From the NCBI GenBank assembly GCA_047631555.1, contig JBLHZY010000001.1:682001-746000 (forward strand): a stretch of 64,000 bases of DNA. The letters are read 5' to 3'. Shown in pieces: positions 18,971-28,612 of the stretch. Positions within the stretch are counted from its first letter, which is position 1, and every line of letters begins with the position of its first letter. Below the pieces are notes generated by a model. That model did no database searches, was not told where the DNA came from, and worked only from the letters and a program-made list of their open reading frames with translations. This stretch comes from JBLHZY01 sp047631555. Lineage in GTDB: Bacteria; Pseudomonadota; Alphaproteobacteria; Rhodobacterales; Rhodobacteraceae. Made by a program: the position numbers and the translations under genes.

Positions 18971-19786
18971 TTAATCATCGTTATCGCTCACAAGGCGCAA
19001 AGCAGGGCGCTTTTGGGCCTCTTTTTGCGCAGTTTTGGCCGCGGTTTCCTTGGTGTTGTTATAGCCGCCAGCCGCATCAAAGGCGCGCTTTGCTTCGGCA
19101 AATCCCGCTGGAATACGGCGTGCGCTTGGCTTTTCAGACGCAGGCTTTAGCGTACCGCGCGCAGGCAGTGCTGCACCGGGCATAGGCGCAGGCTTTGCAG
19201 GTGTCTTTGCCGCAGGCGCATTTGGGTCAACCAAAATAGGGCGGCGGGTAATTTCTAGAACCTCAAAGCGGCGGGGCTGGCGGCCAATATCACCGCGCGA
19301 TTGCAAGCAACCCAGAACGCGATTCACATCCCCAAGGTCGCTTTTCAGCGGGCAAAGCAAGAGCTGCGCATCCATCGCGCCGCGCCCCATGCCCTGTTCT
19401 CCACGCAGAGAAATCTGAATGATTTCAGGGCCTTCAAAGACGTTTTCCATCGCAGCCGAGATTTTCGCACGCGATTCTGGCGTAAACATTGCTGTGAGCG
19501 GCATACCGCGAACTTCCATGCCCATCAGATCGGTCAGATGCATGCCTGCAAGGCGAAAACGCGCAACACCCGCAGCAATACGCTCAAGGATAAACGCATA
19601 CTCCAGCGCGTCATTCATACCGCGCGGATCAATCTCGGAGCGCGCAGGAACAGCGCGACCATTGCGCAGCCCATCCCAATAGGCTTCTACCTGAGCAATT
19701 GCTGGGTAATTCATCTCGGACCTACGGGGCATAAGAGAAATGACATTGTTGTCTTTTGCGTACTCAGTTTTCACAGTCATCACCAT
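18971..19786 (-). CDS. PAS-domain protein (PAS_5 type) with basic, disordered tail
   Basis: This protein of about 271 residues has a PAS_5-like domain at about residues 20-165 (PAIAQVEAYWDGLRNGR, then RFRLAGMHLTDLMGMEVRGMP), seen widely in Alphaproteobacteria and usually uncharacterised. The C-terminal 100 residues are Ala/Pro/Lys-rich and look disordered. I chose ATG 19786; ATG 19780 is equally possible and a GTG at 19828 less likely. The divergent gene yicC starts at 19933. The space between them has two GTTAATA segments (near 19839 and 19873). Confidence 0.72.
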   Translation of the reverse strand: MVMTVKTEYAKDNNVISLMPRRSEMNYPAIAQVEAYWDGLRNGRAVPARSEIDPRGMNDALEYAFILERIAAGVARFRLAGMHLTDLMGMEVRGMPLTAMFTPESRAKISAAMENVFEGPEIIQISLRGEQGMGRGAMDAQLLLCPLKSDLGDVNRVLGCLQSRGDIGRQPRRFEVLEITRRPILVDPNAPAAKTPAKPAPMPGAALPARGTLKPASEKPSARRIPAGFAEAKRAFDAAGGYNNTKETAAKTAQKEAQKRPALRLVSDNDD

Positions 19787-19932
19787 CCGGTTGACACCAA
19801 AACCGCCGGGCTGTTCACTGCGCGGCACTTGAGGCGTCTGTTAATACTTATCGTAAGAAACCTTACTCAGTCGTTAATATGCCATGAAACTGCCTCAATT
19901 GGTGAAAATTCAGCCCGAGTGGTTAACACAGC

Positions 19933-20823
19933 ATGATCCGATCAATGACAGGCTTTGCAAATCTGCGCGGCGCACAGGAAAATTTTAGCTGGAGCTGGGA
20001 GATGCGGGGGGTCAATGCGCGCGGCTTTGATCTGCGCCTGCGCGTGCCCGATTGGATCGAGGGGCTTGAGCCTGCGCTGCGCGCCTCTGCCTCCAAAGCC
20101 ATCTCGCGCGGCAATGTCACGCTCAACCTGCGCCTGACCCGCGACGAGGCCAGCGAAGCACCGGTCGTCAATCCCGCCGCCCTCAACGCCGCCCTTGAAG
20201 CGCTTAGCCAGATCGAAACGGCGGCCCATGATGCGGGCATGCCGCTTGCCCCTGCAACCGCGCCCCAGATCATGGCCCTGCGCGGCGTGATGGAAGCGCC
20301 GCGCATTGAGGCCGATGCCGCGCCGCTGCTCAAAGCGCTGCTCGCCCAGGTGCCGGAACTGATCGAAAGCTTCGAGGCGATGCGCATAGGCGAGGGGGCC
20401 TCGCTAAGCGCAGTGCTTGAGGCGCAGCTTGAAGAAGTCGCGCGCCTCACAGGGGCCGCCGCCAAAGCGGCCGAGGCGCGCAAACCCCAAGTCGCCGCCA
20501 ATCTCAAAACCGCTCTTGCGCGCATCCTAGAGAGCACAGAACCCGCCGACCCAGATCGCATCGCACAAGAGCTGGCTCTGCTCGCGGTCAAATCCGACAT
20601 CACCGAAGAGATCGACCGCCTCCATACCCATGTCGCCTCGGCGCGCGCGCTTCTGGCCGAGGGCGGCCCCGTCGGGCGCAAACTTGATTTCCTCACCCAA
20701 GAATTTAATCGCGAGGCCAATACGCTTTGCTCTAAGGCCGGCGCGGCGGATCTGACCTCCATTGGGCTTGACCTCAAGGCCGTGATCGACCAGATGCGCG
20801 AACAGGTTCAAAACGTGGAATAG
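19933..20823 (+). CDS. YicC-family endoribonuclease
   Basis: This 296-residue protein has the YicC N-terminal signature MIRSMTGFA and the C-terminal DUF1732 segment (FLTQEFNREANTLCSKA). In E. coli YicC is an endoribonuclease linked to RNA decay and stationary-phase survival. It is followed after three bases by gmk, a conserved neighbourhood in Alphaproteobacteria. Length is typical (about 290). Confidence 0.92.
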   Translation: MIRSMTGFANLRGAQENFSWSWEMRGVNARGFDLRLRVPDWIEGLEPALRASASKAISRGNVTLNLRLTRDEASEAPVVNPAALNAALEALSQIETAAHDAGMPLAPATAPQIMALRGVMEAPRIEADAAPLLKALLAQVPELIESFEAMRIGEGASLSAVLEAQLEEVARLTGAAAKAAEARKPQVAANLKTALARILESTEPADPDRIAQELALLAVKSDITEEIDRLHTHVASARALLAEGGPVGRKLDFLTQEFNREANTLCSKAGAADLTSIGLDLKAVIDQMREQVQNVE

Positions 20824-20826
20824 AAT

Positions 20827-21468
20827 ATGGCTGACAGACGCGGACTTTTGATCATTCTTTCCTCGCCCTCCGGCGCGGGCAAATCGACGCTCTCGCTGCG
20901 GCTGCGCGACTGGGATAGCAATGTGCGCTTTTCCATCTCCGCAACAACCCGCCCGGCGCGCGCCAGCGAAAAAGAGGGCCGCGAATATTACTTCCGCAGC
21001 CGCGATGAATTTGAGGCGATGATCGCATCTGGTGAAATGCTCGAACATGCCGAGGTTTTCGGCAATCTCTATGGCTCGCCGCGCGGGCCCGTCGATGAAG
21101 CGATCAGCGCCGGACAGGATGTCTTGTTTGATGTGGATTGGCAGGGCGGCCAACAAGTGCGCAACTCGGTGCTGGGCAAACATGTTCTGTCGATCTTTAT
21201 CCTGCCCCCCTCGATGGAAGAGCTGGAGCGCCGCCTGATTGCCCGCGCCCAAGACGCGCCCGAAGTGATTGAAGCGCGGATGAAGAAGAGCCGCGACGAG
21301 ATCAGCCACTGGCCCGAATATGACTATGTATTGATCAACGACGATCTGGACGAAACCTTCGAGCGGCTCAAAACCATCGTGCTGGCCGAACGGATGCGCA
21401 TCTCGCAACAGCCCGACCTTGTTGATCGCGTACGCAAACTCAACCGCGAATTCGAGGAACGCCAATGA
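20827..21468 (+). CDS. gmk: Guanylate kinase
   Basis: This 213-residue enzyme phosphorylates GMP to GDP. Visible are the P-loop [10 protein letters not shown] (about residues 11-20) and the GMP-binding segment [19 protein letters not shown]. It is coupled to yicC upstream (three-base gap) and overlaps the carbonic anhydrase-like gene by four bases (ATGA at 21465-21468). It supplies GDP for nucleic acid and (p)ppGpp synthesis. Confidence 0.96.
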   Translation: MADRRGLLIILSSPSGAGKSTLSLRLRDWDSNVRFSISATTRPARASEKEGREYYFRSRDEFEAMIASGEMLEHAEVFGNLYGSPRGPVDEAISAGQDVLFDVDWQGGQQVRNSVLGKHVLSIFILPPSMEELERRLIARAQDAPEVIEARMKKSRDEISHWPEYDYVLINDDLDETFERLKTIVLAERMRISQQPDLVDRVRKLNREFEERQ

Positions 21469-21995
21469 CCCTTTACGCCCTTGGCGATCATCGCCCCGAG
21501 CTTCCCGAAAACGGCGATTTCTGGATCGCACCTGATGCCAATGTGATGGGCAAGGTGAAGGTCTGCGAGGGCAGCTCGATCTGGTTTGGCGCGACATTGC
21601 GCGGCGATAATGAGCTGATCATTTTGGGCAAGGGCAGCAACATCCAAGAGAATTGCGTGCTGCATACCGACATGGGCTTCCCGCTGACAATCGGCGAGAA
21701 TTGTACCATCGGCCATAAGGTCATGCTGCATGGCTGCACGATTGGCGATGGATCGCTGATCGGCATGGGCGCAACCGTGCTCAACGGCGCGGTGATCGGC
21801 AAAAACTGCCTTATCGGGGCAGGGGCCTTGATCACCGAGGGAAAACATATCCCCGACGGATCGCTTGTTATGGGCGCGCCCGGCAAAGTCGTGCGCACAT
21901 TTAGCGATGAAGAGGCGGCGCGCATCGCGCTAGGAGCGCTGAGCTATCAGAAAAACATGCGCCGGTTTCGCGAAGAATTGCGCGCATTGGACTAA
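21465..21995 (+). CDS. Gamma carbonic anhydrase family protein
   Basis: This 176-residue protein consists of left-handed beta-helix hexapeptide repeats ([40 protein letters not shown]) followed by a C-terminal helix. The three putative zinc-binding histidines are present: one in CVLHTD and two in [10 protein letters not shown]. It resembles YrdA/CaiE-type gamma carbonic anhydrases, many of which have unproven activity. Its start overlaps the gmk stop. Confidence 0.88.
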   Translation: MTLYALGDHRPELPENGDFWIAPDANVMGKVKVCEGSSIWFGATLRGDNELIILGKGSNIQENCVLHTDMGFPLTIGENCTIGHKVMLHGCTIGDGSLIGMGATVLNGAVIGKNCLIGAGALITEGKHIPDGSLVMGAPGKVVRTFSDEEAARIALGALSYQKNMRRFREELRALD

Positions 21996-22135
21996 GGCAT
22001 TGGGGCGACTATTAACGATTCAGCGGCATTTTGCCTGCCGTAAGGTTATGAATTTGTCCAGCCGGTCAAAACAGCCAATGCCCCCACGCGCCGCTTAAAA
22101 TCACGTCCGAAACACGCGATTCTCAGCCAAATCGC

Positions 22136-22549
22136 CTAGTTCATCGAAACGAAATCCATCACGCCGGGATCGAAAAACCCAAAGTCCAAATCCGTACACA
22201 AAGCAGAGACCTCGCGGCGGATGATTTCGGGATTTGGCAGGTTATAGGCAAGCGCGCGATACTTGCCGCGAAAGCCGCTGGCCTGCAAAATCGAGGCCAG
22301 ATCCATGCAATCGAAACTCCGGCAAAGCGTTGGAGAAACAACATAATCTGGCTTTAACATCATCAAAAGATCCGGGCCGACTTCATAGAATTCTGCCAAG
22401 GCAATCTTGGAATTTCGCAAAGGCATTTTGCCAGCGCCAATCCATGTATCGAGCTCACCTACCGCCAAAATGTTCGGTCCGGTGTTTTTTGCAATCGCCT
22501 CACGGCTGCGCTTCAAATCTATGACGTCGAGATCATTATAGTAGACCAT
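22136..22549 (-). CDS. Uncharacterised protein, possibly a degenerate receiver-like domain
   Basis: This 137-residue cytoplasmic protein has no signal peptide or membrane span. The alternating strand/helix pattern (MVYYNDLDVIDLKRS; LLMMLKPDYVVSP; YRALAYNLPNPEIIRREV; LDFGFFDPG) resembles the alpha/beta order of response-regulator receiver domains, but an acidic phosphorylation pocket is not evident. I start at ATG 22549; a TTG at 22558 is possible. It is divergent from the sensor kinase gene, so a signalling role is conceivable. No family is recognised. Confidence 0.6.
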   Translation of the reverse strand: MVYYNDLDVIDLKRSREAIAKNTGPNILAVGELDTWIGAGKMPLRNSKIALAEFYEVGPDLLMMLKPDYVVSPTLCRSFDCMDLASILQASGFRGKYRALAYNLPNPEIIRREVSALCTDLDFGFFDPGVMDFVSMN

Positions 22550-22840
22550 GAGAGCCAAATCGCCTGTCTTTTGGGTGCCACTTCAATGTTGCGAAGGGCC
22601 TGTGAATACAATCAAGCGAAGAATTTGAGCAAAAAGCAACAACCTTAACGATTTTTTTTCGTTTTTTGCGAATCGGAAAACTTTCGAACAACAAGCGAAA
22701 ACCCGAAGATTTGGCGATTTTGCCATCGGTTTGACTTGCGCATCAAGGCGCGCAACTCTGCGGCAAAAGCGCTTTTGCCAAGGCCCAGACCAAATTCGCA
22801 TCCCCAATGGACGCCGCCCCTGCGCGCAGGAATAACCCAG

Positions 22841-23881
22841 ATGAACCAGCAAGACGCCCATTCGTTGCTCGCCGCCGTGCCTCTGCCTTTGGTGCTTATT
22901 GGGGCGGATGAACGAATCACCGCGATCAACCCGATGGCGAGCGATCTGTTCGGGCAGGGTGCGCAGGGGCGCAACTATGTTACCTTTTTGCGCCAACCAC
23001 TTTTGCTCGATTGCATCGAGGCCGCCCTGCGGCTCAATCAAGCGGGCGAGGCGCGGATCACCGTGAGCGAAACCGGGCGCGACAGCGAATATCTGGTGCG
23101 CGCTGTGCCTGCCAATGACGGCGTGCTGGTAAGCTTTGAGGATACGACCGCCTTGCAACAAGCCGGCCAGATGCGCCGCGATTTTGTCGCCAATGTCAGC
23201 CATGAGCTGCGCACGCCGCTGACTGCCTTGCTTGGGTTTATCGAAACTCTGCGCGGCCCGGCGCGCGATGACGCCAGCGTGCGCGCCCGCTTTTTGGGCA
23301 TCATGGAGCACGAAGCCAGCCGGATGAACCGCCTTGTCAGCGATCTGTTGTCACTGAGCCGGGTTGAGGGCGAGGCGCGCGTCCGCCCGATGGGCCAAGT
23401 CGATATTGCCGCGCAAATCTCCATGACAATCGAGCGCCTGCGCCCCTTGGCCGAGGCCCAAAACATGGCCCTTTCGATCGAGGGCGTCGAGGCATCCGTG
23501 ATGATCCCAGGGGACGCGGATCAGCTTGGCCAAGTGCTGAGCAATCTGATTGAAAACGCGATCAAATACGGGCGCAAAGCCGGGCAGGGCGCGGGCGAGG
23601 TCTCAATCTGTCTGACCGCGCATGATCAAGAGCCAACCCTGCGCGCGCCCGCCGTGCGCATTGATGTGGCCGATACGGGCGATGGAATCGACACGGCCCA
23701 TATCCCGCGCCTCACAGAGCGATTTTACCGCGTCGATGGCCATAGATCGCGCGAAATGGGCGGGACGGGCCTTGGGCTTGCGATTGTCAAACACATCGTC
23801 AATCGCCATCGCGGCCGGATGCGCATCGAAAGCCACAAAGGCCAAGGCAGCTGTTTTTCTGTAATCCTTCCAGCAACATAG
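22841..23881 (+). CDS. phoR: Phosphate-regulon sensor histidine kinase PhoR
   Basis: This 346-residue kinase has an N-terminal PAS domain (about residues 8-110, LPLVLIGADERITAINPMA), a HisKA dimerisation box with the phospho-accepting His (FVANVSHELRTPLTALLGF, about 122-140) and a HATPase domain (NLIENAIKYG; VADTGDGID; MGGTGLGLAIVKHIV). I start it at ATG 22841, with AGGA 12 bases upstream. No transmembrane segment is present, unlike E. coli PhoR, so it is probably cytosolic or membrane-associated via PstC/PhoU. The neighbouring pst genes and phoB support the assignment; it phosphorylates PhoB in low phosphate. Confidence 0.88.
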   Translation: MNQQDAHSLLAAVPLPLVLIGADERITAINPMASDLFGQGAQGRNYVTFLRQPLLLDCIEAALRLNQAGEARITVSETGRDSEYLVRAVPANDGVLVSFEDTTALQQAGQMRRDFVANVSHELRTPLTALLGFIETLRGPARDDASVRARFLGIMEHEASRMNRLVSDLLSLSRVEGEARVRPMGQVDIAAQISMTIERLRPLAEAQNMALSIEGVEASVMIPGDADQLGQVLSNLIENAIKYGRKAGQGAGEVSICLTAHDQEPTLRAPAVRIDVADTGDGIDTAHIPRLTERFYRVDGHRSREMGGTGLGLAIVKHIVNRHRGRMRIESHKGQGSCFSVILPAT

Positions 23882-23960
23882 ACGCGAGCGCGCGCCATAT
23901 ATGGTTGCGCGCCCCTTGGCGGACGCAAAATATCGCAAGGGAAAGACACCGATTAAGGGT

Positions 23961-23993
23961 TTTGTCATATGGCTGTTACAAACCTGTCACAAA
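23961..23993 (+). promoter_or_regulatory. Pho box upstream of pstS
   Basis: Three direct repeats with exact 11-base phasing match the PhoB-binding consensus CTGTCAT: TTGTCAT (23962-23968), CTGTTAC (23973-23979) and CTGTCAC (23984-23990). The site lies about 95 bases before the pstS start and just after phoR. PhoB bound here should activate pstSCAB-phoUB in phosphate starvation. Confidence 0.88.
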
Positions 23994-24085
23994 AGCATTG
24001 TGCAAGCGCCCTAAACCGCAGCGTGAGGGCGCATTCGCCCCGGGATGGGGCCGCTGTCTGGCCCAAAACTGCTTAGGAGCATCAA

Positions 24086-25126
24086 ATGTCTTTTGTGAAA
24101 CTGACCGCCTCTACATTGGCGATCGCTGCCGTTTGCACCACAGCCGCCACCGCGCGCGATCAAGTTCAAGTGGCCGGGTCTTCGACCGTTCTGCCTTATG
24201 CCGCGATTGTCGCCGAAAGCTTTGGCGAGAATTTCGACTTCCCCACACCGGTTGTTGAATCGGGTGGCTCATCCGCTGGCCTCAAGCGCTTCTGCGAAGG
24301 TGTTGGCGAGAATACAATCGACGTGGCCAACGCCTCGCGCGCCATCAAGGAAAAAGAAGTCAAAGCCTGCGCCGAAGCTGGCGTCACAGACATCATTGAA
24401 GTGCGCATCGGCTATGATGGCATCGTCTTTGCCTCGGACATCAACGGCAATGGTTTTCAGTTCACACCCGCCCATTGGTACAAAGCGCTCTCGGCGCAAA
24501 CCGTGGTTGACGGCAAGCTGGTCGATAACACTGCCACCATGTGGAACCAGATCGACCCAAGCCTGCCCGCCCAAGAAATCCAAGCCTTCATCCCCGGCAC
24601 AAAGCACGGCACACGCGAAGTTTTCGAGGATAAAGTGATCCTCTCGGGCTGCGAAGAAACCGGCGACTTTGAGGTGATCAAAGCCGCGCTTGGCGACGAC
24701 AAAAAAGCCGCCGAAAAGGCCTGTATCTCCCTGCGCACAGACGGGCGCACCGTTGATATCGATGGCGATTACACAGAGACATTGGCGCGCATTCAGTCCG
24801 ATACAAACGGCATCGGCGTGTTTGGTCTTTCATTCTATGAGAACAACACAGACAAGCTGCAAGTCGCAACAATGTCCGGCATCGTGCCCTCAACCGAAAG
24901 CATCGCGTCCGGCGAATATCCCGTATCGCGCCCGCTCTATTTCTACATCAAAAAAGCCCATATCGGCGTGATCCCCGGCCTCAAAGAATACGCCGAGTTC
25001 TTCATCTCCGATGATATGGCCGGCCCTGATGGCCCTCTGGCGGAATACGGCCTTGTCTCCGACCCAGAGCTTGAGAAGACCCAAACGATCGTGGCGGACG
25101 AAGCGCCAATGGGCTCTTCGATGTAA
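24086..25126 (+). CDS. pstS: Phosphate ABC transporter substrate-binding protein PstS
   Basis: This 346-residue periplasmic protein has a signal peptide (about residues 1-23, ending ATAR or nearby) and phosphate-binding loops VAGSSTVLP and ESGGSSAGLKRFC with the SRAIK segment. It captures phosphate for PstCAB. It is directly preceded by the Pho box and followed by a strong intercistronic hairpin (25137-25164), which should give more pstS message than permease message. Confidence 0.95.
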   Translation: MSFVKLTASTLAIAAVCTTAATARDQVQVAGSSTVLPYAAIVAESFGENFDFPTPVVESGGSSAGLKRFCEGVGENTIDVANASRAIKEKEVKACAEAGVTDIIEVRIGYDGIVFASDINGNGFQFTPAHWYKALSAQTVVDGKLVDNTATMWNQIDPSLPAQEIQAFIPGTKHGTREVFEDKVILSGCEETGDFEVIKAALGDDKKAAEKACISLRTDGRTVDIDGDYTETLARIQSDTNGIGVFGLSFYENNTDKLQVATMSGIVPSTESIASGEYPVSRPLYFYIKKAHIGVIPGLKEYAEFFISDDMAGPDGPLAEYGLVSDPELEKTQTIVADEAPMGSSM

Positions 25127-25136
25127 TCGAGAAATC

Positions 25137-25164
25137 GGGGCTGTGCATCGCGTTGCACAGCCCC
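25137..25164 (+). terminator. Intercistronic hairpin between pstS and pstC
   Basis: GGGGCTGTGC (25137-25146) pairs perfectly with GCACAGCCCC (25155-25164) around an eight-base loop, 10 bases after the pstS stop. No T-run follows. It probably stabilises the pstS 3' end or partly attenuates read-through into pstC rather than ending transcription. Confidence 0.65.
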
Positions 25165-25213
25165 ACCACTTGCTGCACACTCCAAAAAACGCCTCCTTGC
25201 CTGGGATCATCCA

Positions 25214-26440
25214 ATGACCTTTCTTGCGCTCTCTCTTTGTGTGATTGCACTTGTTGTTCTGGGCTATTTCCTGGGGCGCGCGCGGGTCACCTCGCTGGCC
25301 AAAGCGCAAGGGATACGCCCCCATTCCTTGCTGAATTTCTACGGGCTCAATGTTGCCTTTTCCGCTGCAATCCCGGCCATCGCTTTGATGCTGCTCTGGG
25401 CGATTGCCGCGCGGCTTATTCCAGCGCTTGAGGCGCTTGCCCCGATCCGCAACTATGCCCTTCTTGCGGTCGCATTTGGCGGCTTTGCACTGGCCTTGAT
25501 CCAAACCAAACCCGAGCTGCGCGCGCGCAATTCGGCTGAGCGCTGGATCATGATGCTGCTGATCGCTGCTGCCTCCATCGCCATTCTGACGACCCTTGGC
25601 ATTGTTCTTTCAATGCTGTTTGAGACCCGCAATTTCTTTACCCAATACCCGGTCAAAGATTTCCTCTTTGGCCTCACATGGTCGCCCGATTTTCGCGGCG
25701 ACAGCGCGCTTGGCATCCTGCCGCTGCTTTGGGGGACGCTCTATATCAGCTTCATCGCGCTGCTCTTTGCCGTGCCCATTGGCATGTTTGCTGCGATCTA
25801 TTTGTCGGAATATGCAGGGCCTAAGATGCGCGCTGTGGCCAAGCCCTTGATCGAGGTGCTCGCCGGCATTCCGACAATCGTTTACGGGCTGTTTGCGCTG
25901 ATCACCGTGGGGCCGATGCTGCGCGATTATCTCGCCCAACCGCTTGGCCTTGGCAACAGCGGCGCATCAGTGATGACAGCAGGGCTTGTGATGGGCATCA
26001 TGCTCATCCCCTTTGTCAGCTCCCTCTCAGACGATATCATCAACGCCGTGCCCCAATCCATGCGCGACGGCTCACTTGGCCTCGGTGCTACAAAATCCGA
26101 GACCATCCGCCAAGTTGTTGTTCCTGCAGCACTTCCCGGCATTGTCGGCGCGATCCTTCTGGCCGCCAGCCGCGCCATTGGCGAGACGATGATTGTGGTG
26201 CTTGGGGCAGGGGCGGCGGCCGCACAGCTTCAATCCGGCCTTGCCGAAGCGATCAATCCGTTTGAAGCGATGACGACCGTCACCGTAAAAATCGTTAGCC
26301 AATTGACCGGCGACACAGACTTTGCCTCGCCCGAAACACTGGTCGCTTTCGCCCTTGGCCTGTCGCTTTTCATCATCACCCTGGGGCTCAATATTATCGC
26401 GCTCTACATCGTGCGCAAATACCGGGAGCAATACGAATGA
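25214..26440 (+). CDS. pstC: Phosphate ABC transporter permease PstC
   Basis: This 408-residue inner-membrane permease is longer than E. coli PstC (319). The extra N-terminal part (about 120 residues) has further hydrophobic spans and is common in alphaproteobacterial PstC. The binding-protein-dependent permease core follows, with the EAA-like loop in PQSMRDGSLGLGATKSETIR. Its stop overlaps the pstA start by four bases. Confidence 0.93.
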   Translation: MTFLALSLCVIALVVLGYFLGRARVTSLAKAQGIRPHSLLNFYGLNVAFSAAIPAIALMLLWAIAARLIPALEALAPIRNYALLAVAFGGFALALIQTKPELRARNSAERWIMMLLIAAASIAILTTLGIVLSMLFETRNFFTQYPVKDFLFGLTWSPDFRGDSALGILPLLWGTLYISFIALLFAVPIGMFAAIYLSEYAGPKMRAVAKPLIEVLAGIPTIVYGLFALITVGPMLRDYLAQPLGLGNSGASVMTAGLVMGIMLIPFVSSLSDDIINAVPQSMRDGSLGLGATKSETIRQVVVPAALPGIVGAILLAASRAIGETMIVVLGAGAAAAQLQSGLAEAINPFEAMTTVTVKIVSQLTGDTDFASPETLVAFALGLSLFIITLGLNIIALYIVRKYREQYE

Positions 26441-27789
26441 GCGATCCAATCGCAGGCGCATCCGTGCCCAAAACCTCCCTGCTTGCGCCCGACACGCGCA
26501 CCCGCAAACGCAACGCCGCCGAGGCGCGCTTCAAGGCTTACGGTCTGGCAGCTGTGCTGATCGGGATTGCCGCGCTGATCATGCTCTTGATCTCGATCTT
26601 TGGCACCGGCAGCTCGGCCTTTCGCCAGACCTATATCACCATTCCTGTTGAGCTGATCGAGGCCAAGCTGGATAAAAAGGGCAACCGCGATCCCGCCGAG
26701 ATGGCCAAGGTCACGACCATTGGCTATGCGACCCTGCTCAAGAACGCCTTAGTGGCCGAGATGGAGGCCCAAGGCATCGCCATTGAGGGCATCAGCTCCA
26801 AAGAAATCGGCGCGCTGATCTCTAAAGCCGCGCCTGCGCAAGTGCGTGATTTCACCCTCGCGCACCCCAAGGCCATCGGCCAAACGATCCCCTTTGAGAT
26901 GCTCGCCAATGGGCGCATCGATGGCTACTATAAGGGCCGCGTCAGCATGGAAAGCGCCGCCCTTGATGGCAATGTCACGCCCGCGCAATTGCAGCTGGCA
27001 GAGGCGCTCAAAACGGCGGGCCTGCTCGAGACCAAATTCAACTGGGCCTTTATCACAGCACCCGATGCCTCCGATCAACGGCCCGAAGCGGCCGGGCTTG
27101 GCGTGGCGATCCTTGGCTCGCTTTATATGATGTCGGTGGTGCTTTGCCTTGCCCTTCCCATCGGGGTTGCCGCGTCGATCTACCTTGAGGAATTCGCCCC
27201 AAAAAACCGCTGGACCGATGTGATCGAGGTCAATATTTCCAATCTCGCTGCGGTGCCATCCATCGTCTTTGGTATCCTTGGCTTGGCGATCTTTATCAAC
27301 TTTGCCGATCTGCCCCAATCCGCGCCCATCGTCGGCGGGCTGGTGCTGACATTGATGACATTGCCAACGATAATCATCTCAACCCGCGCCTCGCTGAAAT
27401 CTGTGCCGCCCTCGATCCGCGATGCAGCGCTTGGGGTAGGGGCCTCAAAAATGCAGTCGGTGTTTCACCACGTTCTGCCGCTGGCCGCCCCGGGCATCCT
27501 CACCGGAACGATCATTGGCCTTGCCCAAGCGCTTGGCGAAACCGCGCCCTTGCTCTTGATCGGCATGGTGGCCTTCGTCGCCGAATACCCCGATGCATGG
27601 AGCCCCGAAACCGGCCTCTTTGGCGATCCCTCGACGGCGCTGCCCGTGCAGGTCTATAATTGGACACAGCGCGCCGATCCGGGCTTTGTTGAACGCGCCT
27701 CGGGGGCCATCATCGTTTTGCTGATCTTCCTGGTCTGCATGAATGTGCTCGCCGTCACCCTGCGCCGCCGCTTTGAGCGCCGCTGGTAG
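26437..27789 (+). CDS. pstA: Phosphate ABC transporter permease PstA, long form
   Basis: This 450-residue permease has a first span (about residues 32-55), then a large soluble insert (about 60-200) corresponding to DUF3333, then the permease core with EAA-like loop PPSIRDAALGVGASKMQSVF. E. coli PstA has 296 residues; the long form is characteristic of Alphaproteobacteria. The insert would face the periplasm and its role is unknown. It is translationally coupled to pstC. Confidence 0.93.
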   Translation: MSDPIAGASVPKTSLLAPDTRTRKRNAAEARFKAYGLAAVLIGIAALIMLLISIFGTGSSAFRQTYITIPVELIEAKLDKKGNRDPAEMAKVTTIGYATLLKNALVAEMEAQGIAIEGISSKEIGALISKAAPAQVRDFTLAHPKAIGQTIPFEMLANGRIDGYYKGRVSMESAALDGNVTPAQLQLAEALKTAGLLETKFNWAFITAPDASDQRPEAAGLGVAILGSLYMMSVVLCLALPIGVAASIYLEEFAPKNRWTDVIEVNISNLAAVPSIVFGILGLAIFINFADLPQSAPIVGGLVLTLMTLPTIIISTRASLKSVPPSIRDAALGVGASKMQSVFHHVLPLAAPGILTGTIIGLAQALGETAPLLLIGMVAFVAEYPDAWSPETGLFGDPSTALPVQVYNWTQRADPGFVERASGAIIVLLIFLVCMNVLAVTLRRRFERRW

Positions 27790-27810
27790 CCGCGAATTGG
27801 AGCCCCGAAA

Positions 27811-28608
27811 ATGAATGATATGCGACTAACCCAGCGAGCCACCGATATGACCGATACCAAAATCACTGCCCGCAATGTTCAGGTCTATTACGGCGCGAAC
27901 CACGCGATCAAAGACGTCAATGTTGAGATCAAAGACAAGACCGTAACCGCCTTTATCGGCCCCTCGGGCTGTGGGAAATCGACCTTCCTGCGCTGTCTCA
28001 ACCGGATGAATGACACGATTGATATCTGCCGGGTTGAGGGCGATATCCGCATCGATGGCGAGGATATTTACGATCCCAAAGTCGATCCGGTGCAGCTTCG
28101 CGCCAAGGTCGGCATGGTGTTTCAAAAGCCCAACCCCTTTCCCAAATCGATCTATGACAATGTCGCTTACGGGCCGCGCATTCACGGTCTGGCGAAAAAC
28201 AAAACCGAGCTGGATGAGATCGTCGAGAAAAGCCTGCGCCGCGGCGCGATCTGGGACGAGGTCAAAGACCGGCTCGACGCCCCCGGGACCGGCCTTTCAG
28301 GCGGCCAACAACAGCGCCTGTGCATCGCGCGCGCTGTGGCGACCGAGCCGGAGATCCTTTTGATGGATGAGCCATGCTCGGCCCTTGATCCGATCGCCAC
28401 GGCCCAAGTCGAAGAACTGATCGACGAGCTGCGCGCGCAATACTCCGTCGTCATCGTCACCCACTCGATGCAACAGGCCGCCCGCGTCAGCCAGAAAACC
28501 GCGTTCTTTCACCTCGGAAACCTCGTTGAATACGGCGAAACCGGACAGATTTTCACCAACCCACAAGACCCACGCACAGAGAGCTATATCACCGGGCGGA
28601 TCGGGTAA
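27811..28608 (+). CDS. pstB: Phosphate ABC transporter ATPase PstB
   Basis: This 265-residue ATPase has Walker [10 protein letters not shown]-loop in [19 protein letters not shown], signature [14 protein letters not shown] and Walker [13 protein letters not shown], all diagnostic for PstB. It lies 21 bases after pstA. Start choice is ATG 27811; internal ATGs at codons 4 and 13 are alternatives. It energises phosphate import by PstCA and takes part in PhoR signalling with PhoU. Confidence 0.95.
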   Translation: MNDMRLTQRATDMTDTKITARNVQVYYGANHAIKDVNVEIKDKTVTAFIGPSGCGKSTFLRCLNRMNDTIDICRVEGDIRIDGEDIYDPKVDPVQLRAKVGMVFQKPNPFPKSIYDNVAYGPRIHGLAKNKTELDEIVEKSLRRGAIWDEVKDRLDAPGTGLSGGQQQRLCIARAVATEPEILLMDEPCSALDPIATAQVEELIDELRAQYSVVIVTHSMQQAARVSQKTAFFHLGNLVEYGETGQIFTNPQDPRTESYITGRIG

Positions 28609-28612
28609 GGAC

